This document shows, in pieces, positions 24,675 to 35,924 of a DNA stretch of 58,579 bases. Location of the stretch: NCBI GenBank assembly GCA_035995165.1, contig DASYKU010000090.1, forward strand, positions 1-58,579. The letters are read 5' to 3'. Position 1 is the first letter of the stretch. The number at the start of each line of letters is the position of its first letter. The DNA comes from Mycobacteriales bacterium. Its GTDB lineage: Bacteria; Actinomycetota; Actinomycetes; Mycobacteriales; CADCTP01. The position numbers were made by a program, and so were the translations under genes. The notes beneath the pieces were generated by a model. That model ran no database searches and had not been told where the DNA came from. It saw only the letters and a program-made list of their open reading frames with translations.

Positions 24675-26983
24675 CCGGTCGGCGCTGGCGCGGGCGTCCG
24701 CACCGGATCGATCTCCGGTGTCCCGGTGCCGAGCCACTCGGCCAGCACGGTCGGCGACATGGGGTCGCCGATTGCGGCCCCCTGCACGGCCCGCACCCCG
24801 TAGGACCGGACGCGGCCGAGCAGGTCGTTGGTGTCCACGCCGTCGGCGACGGCCCGGATGCCGAGCGACTGGGCCAGGCTGATGGTGGACCGGACGACGG
24901 CCTCGTCCGGCCCGCTCTGCAGCACCGAGGCCACGAACGAGCGGTCCAGCTTGAGCTCCTGCACCGGCATCGTGCGCAGCCGGGTCAGCGACGGCGCGGA
25001 CCGGCCGTAGTGGTCCAGCGCCAGCCGGACGCCCAGGGTCCGGAACTGGTTCAGCGCCCGGCGGGTCCGGCCCGGGTCGACCAGCAGCAGGTCCTCGGCC
25101 AGCTCCAGCTGGATCGAGGCCGGCGGCACGCCCGCCTCGCTGACCAGCCGGGCCAGCTCGTACGGCAGCCGGCTGTCGAGCACGTCGGCGGTGGTGAGAT
25201 CGACGGAGACGCCGAGCTGCACGCCGGCGGCCTGCCACCAGGCGCAGCGCCGGACGGCCTCGGTGAGCATGACCCTGGTCAGCCGCCGGGTGAGGCCGGC
25301 CCGGGCGGCCAGCGGCCGCAGGGTGGCCGCGTCCAGCACGCCGTGTTCCGGGTGCACCCAGCGCAGCTGGGCTTCCAGCTCGACCGCGGCCCCGCTGGCC
25401 AGGTCGACCTTGGGCTGGTACCAGGCCACGATCCGGTTGGTCTCCAGCGCGTTGATCAGCTCGGGCAGCAGTCGCGGGCCGAAGTCGCGGCCGATGTCCT
25501 GGGCCGGGTCGTAGACCTCGACCTCGGACTCGGTCGCCTTGGCCCGCCGCAGCGCGTCGCCGGCGCAGCGCAGCAGGTCGCGGCTGTCGGTGGCGTGCAT
25601 GGGGCTCGCGGCCAGGCCCGCGGACAGCTCGATCTCGACCTCGACGCCGGAGAGCCGGACCGGGGTGGCGACGGCCGCGAGCAGGTCGCGGACCGACTGC
25701 TCGGCCCGGGCCAGGTGCCCGTCGAACGGCTGCAGCAGCGCGATCTCGGCCCCGCCGAGGCGGGCCGGCACGGCCCGGTCGCCGACCTGCTCGCGGAGCC
25801 GGCCGCCCAGCGCGCCCAGCAGCCCGTCGCCGTACTCGTAGCCGAGGGTCTCGTTGATCTCCGAGAGGTGCCGGATGCTCACGATGCTCACCAGCAGCGG
25901 CCGGCCGGCGACGGCGCCCGCGGCCAGCGCGGGCAGCTCGTCGTCCAGCACCCGCCGGTTACCGACGGTGGTCAGCTCGTCGGTCCGGGCCTCGGTCCGG
26001 CTGCGGGCCAGCGCCCGGGTCTGCTCGAACGTCAGCGCGGTCCGGCCGCCGGCGGCGAGCAGGCAGGCCGCGGCCAGGATGACCGTGATCGGGTGCAGGT
26101 CGACGAACGCGCTGACCACCAGCACGACGAGCGCGGCCAGCGAGAACAGGATCGGCACCAGCAGCGCGGCGAACCCGCCGATGGCGGCCGGGGCGGCCCG
26201 GCGGCGCAGCGAGCCGGCCAGCGGCACCAGCGCGATGCCGACCATCCAGGTGCCGTCGACCCAGGAGCCGTCGGTGTACCAGGTGTTGGAGCCGAGCAGG
26301 TAGGCCGTGTCCGCGATCGCGAACAGCCCGAACCCGGCGACCAGCAGCCACCAGACCGGCTCGGCCCGCCAGCGGACCATCGACAGCGTCGCGACCGCGA
26401 CCACGATGAGGATCAGGTCACCCACCGGGTACGACAGGTTGGTGATCACCGCGGCGGTCGAGCCGTCGACCCCGGAGATGATCTGCTTGACCGTGAACGC
26501 GGAGAACAGCGCGCCGACGGCGAGCGAGGTGACCAGGCCGTCCAGCAGCACGGACGCGGGGACACGCTGCAGGACCGCGCGGGCCAGCAGGATCAACCCG
26601 ACGTACGCGAGCGGGTAGAGGCCGAGGTAGCCGACGTCCGCGGGGGAGGGCACCGGGATGCTGTCGGCATCGGAGAACATGATCGACCAGTACTGGTCGC
26701 CGACCGCCCAGGCGATCGTGGCCAGTGAGAGCAGCAGCCAGGGCAGCCGGTCCCGCTTGACGACCAGGGGCCGGATCAACCCGGCCAGGGTGACCGCCAT
26801 GATCACGACCCCGTAGAACCAGGTGTCGACCCAGGCAGGCTCGGAGCTCTTCGGCAGGAGCGTGCTCAGCGCGTAGACCGCGGCCAGACCGCCGAGTACC
26901 CAACGGCCGACGCGAAAGGCAGGCGAGTCGAGGATCTCGTCCTCGGTCTGTCTGTCCGGGCCGCTTTCCTGCAGTGATTCCAC
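24671..26983 (-). CDS. Membrane protein with degenerate GGDEF and EAL domains
   Basis: This 770-residue protein has an N-terminal membrane sensor of about ten helices (residues 25-315), then GGDEF and EAL domains. The diguanylate cyclase signature reads GGAEI (near residue 411) instead of GGDEF. In the EAL domain the signature is EAQ (near residue 536), SVNL becomes SVDL, the DDFG metal pair becomes DHYG and VAEGVE becomes VADGVD. Most catalytic acidic residues are thus lost, and neither synthesis nor hydrolysis of cyclic di-GMP is expected. It more likely binds nucleotide or signals by protein contact. It heads the operon with the membrane protein and decarboxylase. The GTG start is 8 nt from a -10 box. 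Confidence 0.88.
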   Translation of the reverse strand: MESLQESGPDRQTEDEILDSPAFRVGRWVLGGLAAVYALSTLLPKSSEPAWVDTWFYGVVIMAVTLAGLIRPLVVKRDRLPWLLLSLATIAWAVGDQYWSIMFSDADSIPVPSPADVGYLGLYPLAYVGLILLARAVLQRVPASVLLDGLVTSLAVGALFSAFTVKQIISGVDGSTAAVITNLSYPVGDLILIVVAVATLSMVRWRAEPVWWLLVAGFGLFAIADTAYLLGSNTWYTDGSWVDGTWMVGIALVPLAGSLRRRAAPAAIGGFAALLVPILFSLAALVVLVVSAFVDLHPITVILAAACLLAAGGRTALTFEQTRALARSRTEARTDELTTVGNRRVLDDELPALAAGAVAGRPLLVSIVSIRHLSEINETLGYEYGDGLLGALGGRLREQVGDRAVPARLGGAEIALLQPFDGHLARAEQSVRDLLAAVATPVRLSGVEVEIELSAGLAASPMHATDSRDLLRCAGDALRRAKATESEVEVYDPAQDIGRDFGPRLLPELINALETNRIVAWYQPKVDLASGAAVELEAQLRWVHPEHGVLDAATLRPLAARAGLTRRLTRVMLTEAVRRCAWWQAAGVQLGVSVDLTTADVLDSRLPYELARLVSEAGVPPASIQLELAEDLLLVDPGRTRRALNQFRTLGVRLALDHYGRSAPSLTRLRTMPVQELKLDRSFVASVLQSGPDEAVVRSTISLAQSLGIRAVADGVDTNDLLGRVRSYGVRAVQGAAIGDPMSPTVLAEWLGTGTPEIDPVRTPAPAPTG

Positions 26984-26991
26984 GAAGGCGC

Positions 26992-27020
26992 ACAGTAGGC
27001 CGCTGTGACCTCGTCGTCAC
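26992..27020 (-). promoter_or_regulatory. Promoter of the GGDEF-EAL/decarboxylase operon
   Basis: On the minus strand, GTGACG (27020-27015) and TACTGT (26997-26992) are separated by 17 bp, and the GTG start at 26983 follows 8 nt later. This fits a housekeeping promoter producing a leaderless mRNA. The rest of the 27021-27252 gap shows only a short hairpin (ATTCC-ATTC-GGAAT near 27075). Confidence 0.5.
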
Positions 27021-27252
27021 CACATTGCGGCTTAGAGGCAGGAGAACGGCCCGATCGGGTGAACCTGAGGGCATTCCATTCGGAATGGCGTCAGTGTCAG
27101 CCGCATCCGTGTGCCGCAAGATCTTGCCGCACCAAGACCGAATCGGCAACGTTGGGCCCGGAGATGGCGGGAAACAGGCCGATCCGGGCCGGGGGCGGCC
27201 CGCTGCCGCGCTGGCTCGCGCCCCCGGCCCGGTGGTACCGGGCCTTCCGTGC

Positions 27253-28680
27253 TCAGTGCCCGAAGGTGAACCAGTTGACGTTCACGAAGTCGGCCGGCTG
27301 CCCGCTGGTGAAGGTCAGGAAGACCGTGTGCACCCCGGTGACGGCCGTGATGTTCGCCGGGACGCTGCGCCAGCTCTGCCAGCCGCCGGTGTTGCCGACG
27401 GCGAAGCTGCCGACCGGCGCGTTGGCCCGGCTGTCCAGCCGCACTTCGATCAGCCCGCTGACGCCGGCGGCCGCGCCGGATGCGACTCGGGCGACGAACT
27501 GGTGCGCGGCGGTGCTGCTGAAGTTCACATTGGAGTACTGCGCCCAGTCACCGTTGCCGATGAAGCCCATGTTTTGGCCGCCGCCGACGTCCGTGGTGGC
27601 CTCGAGCTGGGTGCCGCTCTGGGCGCTGGACGACTCCGCCTGGATCGTGCCGTACGCGCCGGTCCCGCCCGGCGGCGGCGGCGTGGTCGGCGGCGGGGTG
27701 GTCGGCGGCGGGTTCGTGGGCGGCGGGACCGTGCCGCCGCCGGCCGAGTAGATCGCGACGTAGTCGACCAGCATGGGCACGTTGGGCTGGGTGGCCGCGG
27801 TGGGACCGCCGCCGAACGCGGCCGGGAAGCCGCCGCCCATGGCCACGTTGAGAATGACGAAGTAGCCGTGGTTGGTGGCCGCGGTCCAGGACGCCGCGTC
27901 GACCTGGTTCTTGTTCAGCGAGAAGTAGACGGCGCCGTCGCGGTACCAGCGCAGCGTCTCCGGGGTGACGCTCTTGTCCCACTCCACGCCGTACGTGTGG
28001 AAGCTGGTCTGGCAGCCGGGGCAGGCGACCTGCCCGCTGCCGAAGCCGGTGGTCTCGTTGCAGGTGCCCGGAATGGACGGTCCACAGTGGAGGGTTCCGA
28101 ACACCGAGCTGAGCCCGTTGATGTCCTCCATGATGTCGATCTCGCCGATGCTCGGCCAGTTGGTCGCTCCGACCGGGCGGGCCGGGGCGCCCATGCTCCA
28201 GAACGCCGGCCAGTAGCCCGCGGCCGCGGCGCCGGAGACGTTCGGCTGCTGGATGGAGGCCTCGATGCGCAGCTTCCCGCCGGCCGGCGGCTGGAAGTCG
28301 GTGCGCTGGGTCTCGATCCGGGCCGAGGTCCAGTTGCCGGCGGCGTCGCGGCGCGGGGTGATCGCGAGGTGGCCGGCGCCGTCCATGCTCACGTTGGCCG
28401 GGTCGCTGGTCATCCGCTCGACCTCGCCGGTGCCCCAGTTGGTCGCGCCGCCGGGGTAGCCGAAGCCGGTGTCGTAGAGCCAGTTGGCCGTGCTGGGCTG
28501 GGTGCCGGCGGCGCTGTTGAAGTCGTCGCCGAACACGAGCGAGTAGCCCGCCGGCGGGGCCGGAACCGCGCCGGCGGGGCTGGGGACCGCGACCACCATG
28601 GCGGTGACGGCAGCGGCGGCGAACCCGCCGGCCGCGATGATCCGCCATCGGCGGCGGGGTGGAGACGTGGCTGACGGCAT
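27253..28680 (-). CDS. Secreted GH16 beta-glucanase with C-terminal CBM6
   Basis: This 475-residue secreted enzyme has a signal peptide over residues 1-38 (twin basic start, hydrophobic core, AGA cleavage region). It is followed by a GH16 jelly-roll domain with the catalytic motif GEIDIMED. A Pro/Thr linker (PPPTTPPPTT) leads to a CBM6-like domain opening YGTIQAESSSAQSG and containing NGDWAQYSNV. GH16 enzymes with this motif cut beta-1,3 or mixed beta-1,3/1,4 glucans such as laminarin. The ATG at 28680 has GGGAG upstream and begins the signal peptide; the longer frame is non-coding. A LacI-type operator lies 44 nt upstream. Confidence 0.92.
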   Translation of the reverse strand: MPSATSPPRRRWRIIAAGGFAAAAVTAMVVAVPSPAGAVPAPPAGYSLVFGDDFNSAAGTQPSTANWLYDTGFGYPGGATNWGTGEVERMTSDPANVSMDGAGHLAITPRRDAAGNWTSARIETQRTDFQPPAGGKLRIEASIQQPNVSGAAAAGYWPAFWSMGAPARPVGATNWPSIGEIDIMEDINGLSSVFGTLHCGPSIPGTCNETTGFGSGQVACPGCQTSFHTYGVEWDKSVTPETLRWYRDGAVYFSLNKNQVDAASWTAATNHGYFVILNVAMGGGFPAAFGGGPTAATQPNVPMLVDYVAIYSAGGGTVPPPTNPPPTTPPPTTPPPPGGTGAYGTIQAESSSAQSGTQLEATTDVGGGQNMGFIGNGDWAQYSNVNFSSTAAHQFVARVASGAAAGVSGLIEVRLDSRANAPVGSFAVGNTGGWQSWRSVPANITAVTGVHTVFLTFTSGQPADFVNVNWFTFGH

Positions 28681-28723
28681 GCGGGGCTCCCTACTCCTCA
28701 GTTCCCCCCGTGTATGGGAATAA

Positions 28724-28739
28724 CTGGGACCGTTCCCAG
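28724..28739. promoter_or_regulatory. LacI-type operator upstream of the GH16 gene
   Basis: CTGGGACCGTTCCCAG is a 6-4-6 inverted repeat. Read on the minus strand its core TGGGAACGGTCCCA is close to the CebR operator TGGGAGCGCTCCCA known from Streptomyces. It lies in the promoter region of the glucanase gene. A nearby AAACA-GGA-TGTTT repeat (28749-28761) is weaker and unassigned. Confidence 0.75.
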
Positions 28740-28855
28740 GCGTACGGTAAACAGGATGTTTCGGCGGGTCAATACGGCTCACTCGTACGGCGCAATCGGA
28801 GCAGTGATCACGCCATCCTGTCGGATATCGTCGCGCTCATGGCCGCGGCGGCGTC

Positions 28856-28869
28856 TGGGAACGGTTCCA
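28856..28869. promoter_or_regulatory. LacI-type operator upstream of lacI
   Basis: TGGGAACGGTTCCA matches the minus-strand core of the GH16 operator (TGGGAACGGTCCCA) at 13 of 14 positions. It lies 71 nt upstream of the lacI start, so the regulator probably controls itself and the glucanase. Confidence 0.75.
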
Positions 28870-28928
28870 ACGCAGGGCGGCGGATCGGGAGAAGTCCGGC
28901 ATCCGGTCGGGCGGCGGGGTGGGCGCGG

Positions 28929-28934
28929 TATAAC
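28929..28934 (+). promoter_or_regulatory. -10 box of lacI
   Basis: TATAAC ends 6 nt before the ATG at 28941, implying a leaderless transcript. No good -35 hexamer is visible. Confidence 0.5.
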
Positions 28935-28940
28935 GGGCCC

Positions 28941-32391
<3,451 letters not shown>

Positions 32392-32393
32392 TC

Positions 32394-33155
32394 ATGCGAG
32401 TAACGCTGATCCAGACCGAGATCGACGGCTCGCTGCCGCTGGCGGACCGGGTCGCCGGGGTGGCCGAGCAGGTCGCGGCCCGCGCCGGGGACGACCTGGT
32501 GCTGCTGCCGGAGCTGTGGGCGACCGGCTACTTCGCCTTCGACGACTATGCGGCGACGGCCGAGCCGCTGGACGGGCCGCTGGTCACCGCGATGGGCGCG
32601 GCGGCCCGGGCGGCCGGCGTCACGCTGCACGCGGGCAGCATGGTCGAGCGGGACGAGGCCGGGCACCTGCACAACACCAGCCTGCTGTTCGACCCGTCCG
32701 GGACGCTGGTGCACACGTACCGGAAGGTGCACCTGTTCGGGTACGGCTCCCGCGAGCAGGAGCTGCTCACCCCGGGAGACGCGGTCGGCGCGTACGGGTC
32801 GGTGGCGCTGTCGACCTGCTACGACCTGCGCTTCCCGGAGCTGTTCCGGACCCAGGTCGACGCCGGGTCGCAGCTGTTCCTGGTCGCCGCGGCCTGGCCG
32901 CTGTCCCGGCTCGCGCACTGGCAGCTGCTGCTGCGGTCCCGCGCCCTGGAGAACCAGAGCTACCTGCTGGCCTGCAACGCGGCCGGCCGGCAGGGCGGCG
33001 TCGAGCTGGCCGGGCGCAGCGCGGTCGTCGACCCCTGGGGCGAGGTCGTGGCCGAGGCCGGCGCCGGTCCGGGGACGCTCACCGCCGAGATCGACACCGA
33101 CCTGCCCGTCCGCGCCCGCAAGGAGTTCCCGGCCCTGGCCGACCGTCGCCTGTAG
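32394..33155 (+). CDS. Carbon-nitrogen hydrolase (nitrilase superfamily)
   Basis: This 253-residue enzyme has the full catalytic triad of the superfamily: Glu40 (LPELW), Lys111 (YRKVHLFGYG) and Cys142 (STCYDLRFPEL). Length and motifs fit the Nit2/omega-amidase-like branch, which repairs deaminated glutamine or glutathione derivatives; cleavage of other amides cannot be excluded. The ATG at 32394 follows a GGGAGG ribosome site. Its end runs into a 16-bp tandem repeat shared with the convergent FtsX-type gene. Confidence 0.88.
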   Translation: MRVTLIQTEIDGSLPLADRVAGVAEQVAARAGDDLVLLPELWATGYFAFDDYAATAEPLDGPLVTAMGAAARAAGVTLHAGSMVERDEAGHLHNTSLLFDPSGTLVHTYRKVHLFGYGSREQELLTPGDAVGAYGSVALSTCYDLRFPELFRTQVDAGSQLFLVAAAWPLSRLAHWQLLLRSRALENQSYLLACNAAGRQGGVELAGRSAVVDPWGEVVAEAGAGPGTLTAEIDTDLPVRARKEFPALADRRL

Positions 33156-33218
33156 ACAGACCTGTCTGTGGACGGACCTGTCTGTTGACAGGCCTCCCTG
33201 CGGACAGACCTAGCTGTC
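33155..33218. repeat. 16-bp tandem repeat, 4 units, between convergent genes
   Basis: Four consecutive 16-mers fill the gap between two convergent stop codons: GACAGACCTGTCTGTG, GACGGACCTGTCTGTT, GACAGGCCTCCCTGCG and GACAGACCTAGCTGTC. Units 1 and 2 are internally palindromic (ACAGA-CCTG-TCTGT), and CCTGTC-TGTT-GACAGG spans units 2-3, so the array can form alternative hairpins on either strand. It overlaps the last codon of both genes. Confidence 0.85.
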
Positions 33219-35768
33219 CGCGCCGCGCAGCAGGGCGGCGGGCTCGGCCGCGTCGGCGACGCGCTGCGTCTCCAGCGCCCCGGCGAGCGCGACCACCAGC
33301 AGGACGCCGGCACCGATCGCCAGCAGCGCCAGCGGCACCACCAGCACGCCGCCCGGCGGGTAGAGCGGGTTCACGTCGAGCAGGCCGCGGACGGCGGCGG
33401 CGAAGGCGATCGCGCAGCCGGCGCCGAGCAGCCAGCCGACGGCGAGCACGCCGGCCAGCTCGGCGGCCAGCGAGCCGAGGTGGGCCCGCCGGGTCAGCCC
33501 GATCCGGCGCAGCAGCACGTAGGAGATCAGGGTCGAGCGTTGCCGGGCGGACAGGTAGAGGAACAGCCCGGCCACCCCGATCAGCCCGATGAGCACGGCC
33601 AGCGCCTGCAGGTAGCCGAACGTCCAGGTCACCGGCAGCAGCTGGGTCGCGCCGAGGAACTGGGACGGCGAGACCTCGCGCAGCGGCGGCCGGCCGGCCT
33701 TCGTCAGCGTGCTGACCGCGGCGGAGAGGTGGGCGGTGTCGGTCCAGACCTCCTCGACCCGGTTCGAGTACGGATCGAGGTCCTGCAGCGCCGTCCGCGG
33801 CACCACCAGCAGCGCGGAGCCGCGGATCCGGATGCCGGGGAACAGGTCCGCGGTGCCGACCACCGTCGCCGTCAGCGTGCTCTGGCCGGAGGTCAGCCGG
33901 ACCCGCGAGCCGCAGCCGGTGCACCGGATCGCCAGCGCCGGCACGCCCGGCCCGCTGAGCCGCCCGACCAGCCCGGGCAGGCCGGAGCCGAAGATCGACG
34001 GATCGGTGTACGCGAAGCGCAGGAACGTGGCCGGGTCGATGCCGAGCACCTCGGTGTCCGCGCCGGCCACCGTCCCGACGTCCCGGACGAAGCTGACCTG
34101 GGTGCCGGTATCGCCGACCGGCAGCGTCTGGGCCGGCGTCGCGTTGAGCACCAGCGCGTGCTCGGTCCCCGCGTACGTCCGGGCCTTGGCGATCACGTCG
34201 GCGTCCGTGGAGCGGGTCATCGCGCCGGCGTAGCCGAGGATCGCGACCGGCACCGCGGTCGCCACCAGCACGGCCGCGGTCGCCGTCCGCAGCCCGGCCA
34301 GCCGCCGGACGGCCAGGTGCAGCGGGGTGGACGCGGTCGCGGTCCGGCGCCGCAGCCGGGGCAGCAGCGCGGTCAGCACCCGGGCCAGCAGCAGGACCGC
34401 CCCGGCGGTGCCGATCAACCCGAACGCGACCAGCCGGGGATCGACCCGGACCACCGCGAGGCCGTCGGTGACCACGGCCCCGCGGCGGCGCATCGACACG
34501 TACGCCCAGGCGGCCAGCGCGAGCAGCGCCAGCTCCCAGGGGATCGGCGGGAACGAGCGGGGCCGGGACCGCTCGGCCGAGCGCAGCGCGGCCACCGCGG
34601 CGAGCGCGGCCAGACCGCCGGCCAGCGCCGGCAGCACGGCCTCCAGCGCATGCCAGCCGGCGCCCGGCTCCAGCCGCGGGGCCGGGCCGGCCGCGCGGAC
34701 CAGCAGGATCGCCGCGCCCCAGCCCGCCGCGGCCCCGGCCAGCGCCGGCCCGCCCATCTCCAGGCCGGCCTTGGCCGCGATCGCGGGCGGCCCGATGCCG
34801 CGGGCGTCCAGCAGCCGCAGCTCGGCCCGCCGCTGGTCCACCCAGAACGAGGCCGCCGCGCCGACCAGCAGGATCGCGACCAGCACGCCGGCCAGCGCGA
34901 CCGGGGTGATCGCGCCGCGGACGCCGTCGCGGGTGTCGCGGGCGGCCGGCAGGTCGTCGGTCAACCCGGTGCGGACGGCGAACGTGTCGCCGAGCGTGGT
35001 CGCCAGCGCGGCCTGGCCGGCCAGCACCCGGTCGGCCTCGGTCAGCGTGAGGTCGGCGGTGTCGACGTCGGCGTACCGGATGGTCTCGATGCCGCCGGCG
35101 AACAGCCTCCGGTCCCCGGCCAGGTAGGCCGCGGTCAGCCGGGCCATCGTCGGGGTGTCGGCGAGCAGGAACGGCGGCGGCCGGTTCTCCAGCGTCGGCA
35201 CGATCGCCTGCTCCCACGTGCACCAGTACGGCGGGAGCGTGCCGCCGAAGCCGGGGCCGGCGAGGTCCTCGTACAGGCCGGCGACCGGGGTGCTGACCCG
35301 GCCGATGGTGATCCTGTCGCCGATCTTCACGCCGTACCGCCGGGCGTCGAGGTCGGAGACCCAGAGGCCCTCGCCGCCGCCGCGGATCTTGCGGACGTGC
35401 GCGAAGACGTCGGCCCGCGCGTACAGGGTCAGGTCCATGCGGTCGGGGTTGGTGCCGAAGGGGGCGCGGATCTGGTCGGTCGTCACCTCGTACGGGGCGG
35501 GCAGGCCGGCGGCGACGGTCGCGGCCCGGACGGACGCACTCGTCGCCGGGCCGGGCTCGCCGACCACGGCCGGGCGGTCGGCCTCCGGGCACTGCGCGGC
35601 GACCCGGCGTTGCAGCGCGGCCGCGCCGGCCGAGGACAGGAACAGCGGCCCGGACGCGGCCGCGATGGCGAGCAGCGCGCAGGTCCCGGCGATCGCGGCC
35701 AGCACCGCCGGCCGGCGCAGCAGCAGTCCCGGAGCCCGGCGCCACGGTGCGGTCCCCAGAATCCCCAC
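33210..35768 (-). CDS. FtsX-like ABC permease, no ATPase nearby
   Basis: This 852-residue MacB/FtsX-type permease has a first membrane helix near residues 15-45, then a large extracytoplasmic domain. Two blocks of several helices follow with a second extracytoplasmic domain between them that contains a CTGC pair. The last four helices form the FtsX domain. The GTG at 35768 is chosen because GAGGA precedes it; an earlier GTG at 35843 adds only a low-complexity stretch. Such permeases usually need a MacB/LolD-type ATPase, but none is adjacent. Likely roles are lipoprotein or peptide handling at the envelope; the substrate is unknown. Confidence 0.8.
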   Translation of the reverse strand: MGILGTAPWRRAPGLLLRRPAVLAAIAGTCALLAIAAASGPLFLSSAGAAALQRRVAAQCPEADRPAVVGEPGPATSASVRAATVAAGLPAPYEVTTDQIRAPFGTNPDRMDLTLYARADVFAHVRKIRGGGEGLWVSDLDARRYGVKIGDRITIGRVSTPVAGLYEDLAGPGFGGTLPPYWCTWEQAIVPTLENRPPPFLLADTPTMARLTAAYLAGDRRLFAGGIETIRYADVDTADLTLTEADRVLAGQAALATTLGDTFAVRTGLTDDLPAARDTRDGVRGAITPVALAGVLVAILLVGAAASFWVDQRRAELRLLDARGIGPPAIAAKAGLEMGGPALAGAAAGWGAAILLVRAAGPAPRLEPGAGWHALEAVLPALAGGLAALAAVAALRSAERSRPRSFPPIPWELALLALAAWAYVSMRRRGAVVTDGLAVVRVDPRLVAFGLIGTAGAVLLLARVLTALLPRLRRRTATASTPLHLAVRRLAGLRTATAAVLVATAVPVAILGYAGAMTRSTDADVIAKARTYAGTEHALVLNATPAQTLPVGDTGTQVSFVRDVGTVAGADTEVLGIDPATFLRFAYTDPSIFGSGLPGLVGRLSGPGVPALAIRCTGCGSRVRLTSGQSTLTATVVGTADLFPGIRIRGSALLVVPRTALQDLDPYSNRVEEVWTDTAHLSAAVSTLTKAGRPPLREVSPSQFLGATQLLPVTWTFGYLQALAVLIGLIGVAGLFLYLSARQRSTLISYVLLRRIGLTRRAHLGSLAAELAGVLAVGWLLGAGCAIAFAAAVRGLLDVNPLYPPGGVLVVPLALLAIGAGVLLVVALAGALETQRVADAAEPAALLRGADS

Positions 35769-35924
35769 CGGCAGATCCTCGCAGCCGCCCCGCACCGCTT
35801 CCCGCCGGGCGGCGCGCCTGTCCCCGGGCCCGGGACCGGGCACGCGCTGGGCCGGGCTCGGGCCCGGGTGGTGTCGAGGCCGGGCGGCGTCCGACCGTCG
35901 TGCCTGCCCTGACGCCGGGCGGCG

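Noticed and set aside
24671-26983. Active diguanylate cyclase or phosphodiesterase
   Set aside because: The GGDEF signature is GGAEI and several EAL metal ligands are replaced, so catalysis is not expected.
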